The position numbers and the translations under genes are program-made. A stretch of 5,740 nucleotides of DNA from Candidatus Cloacimonadota bacterium (GTDB taxonomy: Bacteria; Cloacimonadota; Cloacimonadia; Cloacimonadales; JAIOQZ01), in NCBI GenBank assembly GCA_021106755.1, contig JAIOTM010000344.1, positions 1-5,740 of the forward strand, given 5' to 3'. Of this stretch, positions 1 to 5,740 are shown piece by piece. Within the stretch, counting starts at the first letter, position 1. Each line of letters starts with the position of its first letter. The notes below the pieces were generated by a model, which was given only the letters and a program-made list of their open reading frames with translations, did no database searches and was not told the DNA's origin.

Positions 1-592
1 CAGGGTCTTCCCGCAATGCTGAACGCAACGCGTTTGTAAATGACCATGTATCATGACCAAGTTCGCGCTGGTTAACAAGCGAGTTTCTACTGACATGTAC
101 GAATTCGATAGGATCTTCAATCGTAATAATATGGCAATATTTATTATGATTGATTTCATCGACCATAGCCGCGAGAGTAGTGGATTTACCGCTACCAGTG
201 GGACCAGTCAGCAAGATTAATCCCTTATCTTTATAGGCTAATTTTCTCATGATATCCGGGACATGCAGTTCCTCGAAGTCTTTAACTTCGTTTGGAATAA
301 CACGAAACGCGGCAGCGAGACCATTAATCTGATGAAAAGCGTTAACCCTGAAACGAACTTCATTACTCAGCTTGGTGGAAAAGTCTATTTCCAGCTTTTC
401 AAGAAAGAGTGCTTTTTGCGACTCATTCATAACGCCGTAAATAAGGTCTTCCACCTCGGTTCCAGAAAGTATGGGCAGATTCAGACGCTTCATCTGCCCG
501 TGAACGCGAACCATCGGATAGGAGTTAGCACTGATATGCAAATCGGAAGCTTCCGCATCCGCTGTGAATCTCAGTAAATCTTGTATTGTCAA
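1..592 (-). CDS. pilT: Type IV pilus retraction ATPase PilT (N-terminal 197 codons; runs off the left edge)
   Basis: PilT is the cytoplasmic hexameric ATPase that depolymerises type IV pili and drives twitching motility. The reverse strand translates to a PilT N-terminal domain: SDLHIS near residue 16, then RFRVNAF and FRVIP. The RecA-like core follows, with Walker A GPTGSGKST at residues 130-138 (lysine K136) and the Asp box IEDPIEF with E159-D160 and E163. The visible part ends in NALRSALREDP; Walker B and the C-terminal AIRNLIRE-type motif lie outside the window. I chose the TTG at 592-590 because it sits just behind a GGGGAGG site, and because it puts the Walker lysine at 136 and the Asp-box glutamate at 163, as in Pseudomonas PilT (from memory). 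It lies 16 nt downstream of the pilin gene, so cotranscription is likely. PilT rather than PilB is supported by the short N-terminus and PilT-type motifs. About 150 residues are missing because of the window edge, not because the gene is broken. Confidence 0.96.
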   Translation of the reverse strand, partial: MTIQDLLRFTADAEASDLHISANSYPMVRVHGQMKRLNLPILSGTEVEDLIYGVMNESQKALFLEKLEIDFSTKLSNEVRFRVNAFHQINGLAAAFRVIPNEVKDFEELHVPDIMRKLAYKDKGLILLTGPTGSGKSTTLAAMVDEINHNKYCHIITIEDPIEFVHVSRNSLVNQRELGHDTWSFTNALRSALREDP

Positions 593-596
593 GGAA

Positions 597-603
597 CCTC
601 CCC
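597..603 (-). promoter_or_regulatory. Ribosome binding site of pilT (supports the TTG start)
   Basis: The reverse strand reads GGGGAGG, then TTCC, then TTG. The 4-nt spacer is short, but the pilin gene (AAGGAGG-ACCA-ATG) and gap (GGAGG-AATT-ATG) show the same spacing, so it seems normal here. No ATG lies nearby in frame with the PilT homology, so this site decides the start. It sits directly after the pilin stop codon, which allows translational coupling. Confidence 0.75.
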
Positions 604-608
604 GAGTT

Positions 609-1031
609 CTACTCTTCTTCTTCGTCTGTAAACTCATCCACGCCGTATCCGTGATAAGCCGCGTCTTCTACATCGTAATGAACCTGATGACCTTCACCAG
701 CGGAAAATTCAGATGTTGAAGTTGCTATGTACTTTTTCGGGGGAGATCCGATAACTTCGAATTCCCAGTTCTTCAGCGTTGACTCACCAAGCTGTGCATC
801 CATGAGTGCGTCTTCGACGGTATAATCTTCAGTTGTTCCAAACTGGTTACGGTAGATATCGAAAGCCTTCCGAATAGACGAAATTGCGGACTGTGCTTCT
901 GCCGCACGTGCTTTTTCTACGTAACGCATGTAGATTGGCACCGCAATCGCCGCCAGAATAGCAACGATAATAACAACAACCAGGATTTCAATAAGCGTGA
1001 AACCTTTTTGGTTTTTCAAGAACTTAGACAT
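609..1031 (-). CDS. Type IV pilin-like prepilin (140 aa)
   Basis: This is a small secreted subunit of a type IV pilus or related pseudopilus. A short basic leader (MSKFLKNQKG) ends in the prepilin peptidase site, with cleavage expected between G10 and F11. The mature protein starts FTLIE, with the invariant glutamate at mature position 5. A hydrophobic helix follows to about residue 33, with the usual proline at mature position 22 and tyrosines at mature 24 and 27. An amphipathic, alanine-rich helix then runs to about residue 64. The globular part is small (about 75 residues), has no cysteines and so no pilin D-loop disulfide, and ends in a very acidic tail, DEFTDEEEE. The start has an AAGGAGG site 4 nt upstream. 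Immediate linkage to pilT favours a type IV pilus subunit, possibly the major pilin. A GspG-like or minor pseudopilin cannot be excluded, so I give no gene symbol. Confidence 0.9.
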   Translation of the reverse strand: MSKFLKNQKGFTLIEILVVVIIVAILAAIAVPIYMRYVEKARAAEAQSAISSIRKAFDIYRNQFGTTEDYTVEDALMDAQLGESTLKNWEFEVIGSPPKKYIATSTSEFSAGEGHQVHYDVEDAAYHGYGVDEFTDEEEE

Positions 1032-1047
1032 TGGTCCTCCTTATGCT

Positions 1048-1092
1048 TAATTTGCATTCTTTTCGTGAATTTTTTTATTGCTATGCAAATTA
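1048..1092. repeat. Perfect 10-bp inverted repeat upstream of the pilin gene
   Basis: TAATTTGCAT at 1048-1057 is the exact reverse complement of ATGCAAATTA at 1083-1092, with a 25-nt spacer. The distal arm overlaps the candidate TATAAT of the pilin promoter, and the proximal arm ends 6 nt upstream of the Shine-Dalgarno site. It could be a paired operator flanking the transcription start, or a hairpin in the leader mRNA. Both readings are inference, and the AT-rich background makes chance repeats more likely than usual. Confidence 0.5.
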
Positions 1093-1117
1093 TATTCCAT
1101 CATAAATTTCTTCCTGT
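1089..1117 (-). promoter_or_regulatory. Candidate promoter of the pilin-pilT unit
   Basis: The reverse strand has a perfect TATAAT at 1094-1089, which would start transcription near 1082 and give a leader of about 50 nt. The -35 region is weak: at 17-bp spacing it reads ACAGGA (1117-1112). An activator may be needed, or the element may be fortuitous in AT-rich DNA. The nearby inverted repeat overlaps the -10. Confidence 0.4.
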
Positions 1118-1276
1118 GTACGCCAGTCCACATTTTATTCTTTTTTTGTAAAGAATTTTGTGAATATACGTTGCACATTCTGAATTTGCTTGACTGAATT
1201 CGTAGCTGTGACTTGGTTTACACTCAGTCATTACTTTTTTTGGACTAAAGAATTAACATAATAAAAGGAGTACTAA

Positions 1277-3349
1277 ATGAAGAAATTTTTTTATCGAAAA
1301 AAAAATTGGGGGACAGTGATAGCATTTCTAATACTGGTTATTGTTACCGCATGCGTTTCCCCGCAGATGAAAGGAATATCCAAACCAAATGAATCACAAC
1401 ATCAAGCATCTGGTGTCATTCTGGCTACATGGGATGGAGGAAATCTCACTTTAGCACAATTAGATGACAAAATTGCCTCTTTCCCGGCTCAACACCGCGG
1501 AAGATTCCAGAATCCTGAAGGTCGCTTACAAGTAATGGATAATATGTGTATTGAAGAATTGTTCTACAAGGCAGCCCTCGCAGATGGTTACTACAACAAT
1601 CCGGCTGTTGAGCAACAACTGAAGCCCCAGAAAAGGCAAGCAGTTCTTTCGCATTACCGCAATGAAGAATTTAAGCGGAATATTATAGTCACCGATCAGG
1701 ACAGGCATGAATTCTATACCGAAAATGCGATGAAGTATTATAAAGTTGAACCAGCTTTAGAAATTTTTCATATCGAAGCGAAAAACGACGAAGAAGCCCG
1801 AACAATTCTGAAGGCTTACGCGAGAGAGCAGGAACTGGTCGATATTATGAATCAGTGGTCTGTTAACAAGTCCTCACGAAACGCGAGTGGAGTACTATCC
1901 GGGATTCGCCATAATGGATTTATTACAGGTATTGGCAAAGACAAAGTACTTGATGATATTATCTTTGATGCCCCTCTGAATGAATTTTCAGGTCCTCATA
2001 CTACTGCCGATGACCGCATCCATTACTTCATGAAAACCAAACACGAAGATGGATATACTAAATCACTTGAGGACGTTACACTCGATTTGGAACGCCGGAT
2101 TGAACCAATTAAAATAAGACGACGGATGTATGAAATTCTGGACAGCCTTAAAGTTGTGTTCCATGTAAACATAGACACACTTTTGCTGGACTCGCTTGAT
2201 TTCACTCAAAAAACATCCATTGCCCCTCATATGGAAAAACTTATCGCGAAGGGAGACATACCGGAGCTTTCTATCAGCGTTAATGATGTTTATAGGAAAA
2301 TATCTGCCATGCACCCCAGCGAACAACCCATGTATTCTAAGCCGGAAACCCGGCGATATTTGATTAGCCAGTTATTAGAAGATGAACTTTTCTGGCGTGA
2401 TGCTGAAGCAAAAGGCTATGGAGATGCCGAAGCTGTGAAATCCCAACTGGAAGCTACTCGTCGCAACCTTATACTGAGAACCTACTACAAACACATGATT
2501 GTGGATTCAACCGTTGTATCGGAAGAAGAGACTAAAAAATTCTACGATAACAACAAAGAAAAATACATAAAAAGAAGCCATCGCTCTGTAAGGATGCTGG
2601 AATTTGATGACCGGGAAACAGGCGAAAAAATCCGTAAAAAATATCTCAAGCTGGTGAAAAAAAATGATGAAGAAGGTATCAATGATCTGACAAAGATACA
2701 TGCCAGCAGGCATAAAGGTCTATATCACAGGATATTCCAGACTGATTCATCCGGTCTTTTTGCCAGCGAACCGGAACTTGTTCAGGCTATCTGGCAAATG
2801 CAAGTTGGTTCTGTCAGCGGAATAATGAAAGCTAATAACGGAAAGCATGTGCTTATTGAGATGATGGAAGAAACACCAGAAACTATCGTTCCGCTTGATG
2901 ATGTACGTGCCCAGATTCAGAAATCAATGAAAATGCAGAAATCCGCTGATAGGTTTACATACTTTTCCGAAAGACTAACCAACGATTTCAATCTGAAAAA
3001 ATATCCTGAACGACTCATCGTTAAACTTCCAGTAATGGAGCTTTTTAAGATGGCGGAGCAGGCTCAGAAACGTCGTAATACCGATGAAGCTATCAGCTAT
3101 TATGACCAGGTTATCAAGTTCTATCCTAACAACAAGGACGATTACAAAGCCCTGTTTATGAAAGCCTTCCTCGTTTCGGAAGAAAAAGGCGATGAGAAAA
3201 AGGCGATTGACTTGTTTGATAAACTCGTTACTAACTACAATCGTGAAGAGCTTGATGATGACACCAAAGAGTTATATGAATCGGCGGAAATGATGCTGAA
3301 AAATCTTAAAGGTGAAATTGACATTATCAAAATGATTGAAGAAAAATAA
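1277..3349 (+). CDS. Lipoprotein with two tandem SurA/PpiC-like halves and C-terminal TPR-like helices (690 aa)
   Basis: This is probably a membrane-anchored periplasmic chaperone or peptidyl-prolyl isomerase-like protein. Residues 1-26 form a lipoprotein signal: basic MKKFFYRKK, a hydrophobic core at 12-23, and lipobox VTAC with C26 as the lipidated residue. No aspartate follows the cysteine, so outer-membrane sorting is plausible. Residues 48-156 resemble a SurA/PrsA N-terminal helical domain, and about 157-258 a parvulin-like domain (H165 in FHIEA, H249 in RIHYF). Residues 330-432 and about 433-532 repeat this plan. For example ELFYKAALADGY (94-105) matches ELFWRDAEAKGY (370-381), at a constant offset of 276 residues. 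The second parvulin-like unit lacks the first histidine (L441 in its place) but keeps H524. Residues 585-655 contain two TPR-like helix pairs (DEAISYYDQVIKFYPNN; KKAIDLFDKLVTNY). The start follows AAAGGAG at 6-nt spacing, and a terminator follows the stop. The family is recognised with fair confidence, but the client proteins are unknown and true isomerase activity is doubtful. Confidence 0.85.
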   Translation: MKKFFYRKKNWGTVIAFLILVIVTACVSPQMKGISKPNESQHQASGVILATWDGGNLTLAQLDDKIASFPAQHRGRFQNPEGRLQVMDNMCIEELFYKAALADGYYNNPAVEQQLKPQKRQAVLSHYRNEEFKRNIIVTDQDRHEFYTENAMKYYKVEPALEIFHIEAKNDEEARTILKAYAREQELVDIMNQWSVNKSSRNASGVLSGIRHNGFITGIGKDKVLDDIIFDAPLNEFSGPHTTADDRIHYFMKTKHEDGYTKSLEDVTLDLERRIEPIKIRRRMYEILDSLKVVFHVNIDTLLLDSLDFTQKTSIAPHMEKLIAKGDIPELSISVNDVYRKISAMHPSEQPMYSKPETRRYLISQLLEDELFWRDAEAKGYGDAEAVKSQLEATRRNLILRTYYKHMIVDSTVVSEEETKKFYDNNKEKYIKRSHRSVRMLEFDDRETGEKIRKKYLKLVKKNDEEGINDLTKIHASRHKGLYHRIFQTDSSGLFASEPELVQAIWQMQVGSVSGIMKANNGKHVLIEMMEETPETIVPLDDVRAQIQKSMKMQKSADRFTYFSERLTNDFNLKKYPERLIVKLPVMELFKMAEQAQKRRNTDEAISYYDQVIKFYPNNKDDYKALFMKAFLVSEEKGDEKKAIDLFDKLVTNYNREELDDDTKELYESAEMMLKNLKGEIDIIKMIEEK

Positions 3350-3361
3350 CCAGACCTTTCT

Positions 3362-3396
3362 AAAATGGGACAAGTCGTTGATTTGTCCCGTTTTTT
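3362..3396 (+). terminator. Strong intrinsic terminator after the lipoprotein gene
   Basis: GGGACAAGTC (3367-3376) pairs with GATTTGTCCC (3380-3389) around a GTT loop, giving a 10-bp stem with one G-U pair. A run of six T (3391-3396) follows, and the upstream AAAA can extend the stem into the T-run. It lies 12 nt after the lipoprotein stop codon, so that gene is probably transcribed separately from fba. Confidence 0.92.
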
Positions 3397-3562
3397 ATAA
3401 CACCAAGCTAAAAGGAGACTTTTCAGCCTACAACCACGGGATGAGGGTCGAAAAAAAAGACAAATCAGGTGTTTCAGAAAAATGGGTGTATGCACAATCT
3501 GGCATTTTACTTGACAATCTGTTTTACTGTTAAATTTTAAGGTATAAAAAATACGGAGGTTT
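3397..3562 (+). promoter_or_regulatory. Upstream region of fba with a candidate promoter
   Basis: This 166-nt gap holds no gene I can support. A perfect -35 hexamer TTGACA lies at 3511-3516. At 17-18 bp spacing the -10 candidates (ATTTTA at 3534-3539, TTTTAA at 3535-3540) are poor. TATAAA at 3543-3548 is a better hexamer but 26 bp away. A promoter is expected here because a strong terminator precedes it, but the exact elements are uncertain. Confidence 0.45.
3555..3559 (+). promoter_or_regulatory. Ribosome binding site of fba (decides between GTG and ATG)
   Basis: GGAGG is followed by an in-frame GTG three bases later (3563) and an ATG six bases later (3566). The ATG has the better spacing and start codon and gives an N-terminus MFLNGGQ, so I place the start at 3566. 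Confidence 0.7.
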
Positions 3563-3565
3563 GTG

Positions 3566-4366
3566 ATGTTTTTGAACGGCGGTCAGCTAAAAAAAGTTTT
3601 CCAGAAAGCCAAACGAGATAGGTTCGGCATTATTGCGTCTAACGTTGTTTTCGATGGAATTGTACGCGGATTGTGTCAGGGATATGAAAACAAGCGGTCG
3701 GATGGTCTGTTGCAAATGAGTTCCGGTGCGGTTAAATACGCCGCTGGCGACACAAAAGATATGAATGTCGGTGCGACGTTTATCTCAAAAATGATAGAAA
3801 TTATCGCCAACCAGTATAAGAACTCAGGAGTGGGATTACACATCGACCATGCGACTCCTAACTACTTTGATTTCTTAGTTTACGTTATCGAAAACGGACT
3901 GGTTTCATCGGTAATGATTGATGCTTCGCATGAACCATTTGAAGAAAATATCAGAATTTCCCGTGAAGTGGTAACTGTTGCTCGTAAATACGGCATTCTC
4001 GTCGAGGGCGAAATTGGCTATATAAAAGGCTCAGAGGATGAGATTGTATCTGATACCGAGCTTTATACTCAGCCGGAAGAAGCACTTGAGTATGTGCAAA
4101 AAACTGGCGTTGACCTTTTCGCGGCTTCAGTTGGCACTAACCATGGAGTGACAAAAGGTGCGAATGTAGTTCTCAGACTCGACCTTATAAAACAGATTGA
4201 TAATTTACTCATAGCCAACAACGTAGAGACTGGCATCGTGTTGCACGGAGCTTCCGGGCTTACAGCCCAACAACAGCAAGACGCTATTCGCAATGGAGTT
4301 GTAAAAATCAATAAAGATACTCGCTATCAGATGGAATATGCCATTGCCGTGCAGAAGTATTGGTAA
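3566..4366 (+). CDS. fba: Class II fructose-bisphosphate aldolase, truncated by an in-frame TAA (266 aa)
   Basis: This zinc-dependent cytoplasmic enzyme reversibly splits fructose 1,6-bisphosphate into glyceraldehyde 3-phosphate and dihydroxyacetone phosphate. The TIM-barrel motifs of class II aldolases are present: HIDHATP with D94 (catalytic) and H95 (zinc), VEGEIG with E150, TNHG with H193 (zinc), LHGASG with H227 (zinc), and KINKDTR with N249 and D251. These correspond to D109, H110, E174, H226, H264, N286 and D288 of the E. coli enzyme (from memory). The reading frame hits TAA at 4364-4366, right after VQKYW, but homologous sequence continues in the same frame for 57 codons. Read through, the protein would be 324 residues, a usual length for the family. 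The truncated product keeps all metal ligands but lacks the last helices and the DPR arginine. It is followed by gap, a related glycolytic gene. Tagatose-bisphosphate aldolase is a less likely alternative. Confidence 0.9.
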   Translation: MFLNGGQLKKVFQKAKRDRFGIIASNVVFDGIVRGLCQGYENKRSDGLLQMSSGAVKYAAGDTKDMNVGATFISKMIEIIANQYKNSGVGLHIDHATPNYFDFLVYVIENGLVSSVMIDASHEPFEENIRISREVVTVARKYGILVEGEIGYIKGSEDEIVSDTELYTQPEEALEYVQKTGVDLFAASVGTNHGVTKGANVVLRLDLIKQIDNLLIANNVETGIVLHGASGLTAQQQQDAIRNGVVKINKDTRYQMEYAIAVQKYW

Positions 4367-4540
4367 GAAAACAAAAATTCCATCGTCTGCCCTGCTGGTG
4401 TCAGCGAGGAAGATTATATCCCGGACAAAAAGCGTTTCGATCCCCGCAAATGGTTAATTCACTGTGAGAAAGGCGTTCAAAACGCAGTTGAATCACTCGT
4501 TGAGATTACCGGTAGTGCCGGAAATTCAATTTTGCTCTAA
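4367..4540 (+). pseudogene. fba: Disconnected C-terminal segment of fba, in frame after the TAA
   Basis: In the same frame as fba, 57 sense codons run to a second TAA at 4538-4540. They encode ENKNSIVCPAG, then PDKKRFDPRKW, then a helix ending ITGSAGNSILL. This matches the class II aldolase C-terminus (for example YDPRKFLGPAREAIKE in Bacillus-type enzymes, from memory). The arginine at codon 294 (CGC, 4445-4447) aligns with E. coli Arg331, an active-site residue for substrate binding. There is no in-frame ATG or GTG after the stop, and the only TTG is three codons from the end, so the piece cannot be made as a separate protein in the usual way. The coding character is intact, which suggests the stop is very recent, a sequence error, or read through. 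Confidence 0.88.
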
Positions 4541-4545
4541 AATTT

Positions 4546-4554
4546 TGCTATAAT
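4546..4554 (+). promoter_or_regulatory. Extended -10 promoter of gap
   Basis: TGCTATAAT is a perfect extended -10 element (TG-N-TATAAT, hexamer at 4549-4554). The -35 is weak (TTCAAT at 4525-4530, 18-bp spacing), which is common for extended -10 promoters. Transcription would start near 4561, leaving a very short leader before the GGAGG site at 4565-4569. It lies just past the original end of fba, so gap can be expressed regardless of what happens in fba. Confidence 0.6.
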
Positions 4555-4558
4555 ATAA

Positions 4559-5569
<1,011 letters not shown>

Positions 5570-5740
5570 CCCTCTGTTTTTTGTAACATAAACGACAGAT
5601 AACAGAATATCTTCTGAGAAAATACAGACGTTAATCGACCTGATAAGAAGAGGTTACGAATAAGTACCGCTGAGAAATCAAGCTTGATGCAAAAGAACTG
5701 TTGATAAAAGAGCTTTTGGAAAAAGAACTGCATGTAATAT
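5570..5740. other. 3' edge region with no supported gene
   Basis: I see no clear terminator after gap: TCTGTT (5573-5578) can pair with AACAGA (5601-5606), but the loop is long and no T-run follows. Two short open stretches on the plus strand have protein-like composition. One, 5592-5663, reads ISSEKIQTLIDLIRRGYE before TAA. The other, from 5674 to the edge, is in a different frame and reads EIKLDAKELLIKELLEKEL. Neither has a convincing start codon with a ribosome site, so I call no gene. They could be a decayed gene or the beginning of something beyond the window. Confidence 0.4.

Larger units (their letters stand above)
1032..1276. other. Divergent intergenic region between the pilin gene and the lipoprotein gene
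   Basis: This AT-rich, 245-nt stretch separates two genes transcribed away from each other, so it should hold promoters for both. On the minus side there is a TATAAT and an inverted repeat, listed separately. On the plus side I see TTGACT (1190-1195) and TTTACA (1217-1222) as possible -35 elements, but neither has a good -10 at standard spacing. The plus-strand gene has a clear AAAGGAG site at 1264-1270, six bases before its ATG. I found no open frame with coding character and no sigma-54 (-24/-12) match. Confidence 0.7.

Noticed and set aside
263..577. Open frame of 104 codons on the plus strand
   Set aside because: It lies entirely antisense to pilT, whose conserved motifs are on the minus strand; no ribosome site and no family-like features.
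1141..1230. Possible sigma-54 promoter, often found at pilin genes, and a TGACT/AGTCA inverted repeat (1209-1213, 1226-1230)
   Set aside because: No GG/GC pair with correct -24/-12 spacing was found on either strand, and the 5-bp repeat is too short to mean much.
3336..3533. Small plus-strand frame over the end of the lipoprotein gene, including a possible 30-codon start at 3441
   Set aside because: It runs through the intrinsic terminator, has no good Shine-Dalgarno site at either start, and the peptide shows no recognisable features.
4367..4540. The region after the fba stop as a separate small gene or a frameshift
   Set aside because: It is in the same frame as fba, so it is a nonsense interruption and not a frameshift, and no usable start codon lies inside it.

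Overview
The window looks like a chromosomal segment of a Gram-negative (diderm) bacterium. The grounds are type IV pilus genes, a Lol-type lipoprotein with SurA/PpiC-like folds, strong Shine-Dalgarno sites (AGGAGG type) and a moderate GC content, in the low to mid 40s by eye. I cannot name the lineage from the sequence. The gene styles would fit an FCB-type or similar deep-branching diderm, but that is a guess.

Layout. On the minus strand (1-1031) a short type IV pilin-like gene is followed 16 nt later by pilT, which runs off the left edge; the two read as one transcription unit. A 245-nt divergent intergenic region (1032-1276) holds a candidate pilin promoter overlapped by a perfect 10-bp inverted repeat. 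On the plus strand a 690-residue lipoprotein follows. It is built from two tandem SurA/PpiC-like halves plus C-terminal TPR-like helices, and it ends at a strong intrinsic terminator (3362-3396). A gene-free stretch with a candidate promoter leads into a class II fructose-bisphosphate aldolase gene (fba). A complete glyceraldehyde-3-phosphate dehydrogenase gene (gap) follows, with its own extended -10 promoter. The last 170 nt hold no gene I can support.

Function. PilT powers pilus retraction and the small prepilin is a plausible pilus or pseudopilus subunit. The lipoprotein probably acts as a periplasmic or outer-membrane folding factor and is divergently arranged with the pilus genes. Aldolase and GAPDH are consecutive enzymes of lower glycolysis/gluconeogenesis (FBP to triose phosphates to 1,3-bisphosphoglycerate, with triose-phosphate isomerase between them).

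Main anomaly. fba is interrupted by an in-frame TAA at 4364-4366. The same frame then continues for 57 codons that clearly encode the family's C-terminal segment, including the FDPRKW motif. As written, the aldolase loses a conserved active-site arginine. This is either a real nonsense mutation, a sequence error or readthrough. I see no novel mobile, defence or RNA system here; the rest is ordinary core and surface biology.
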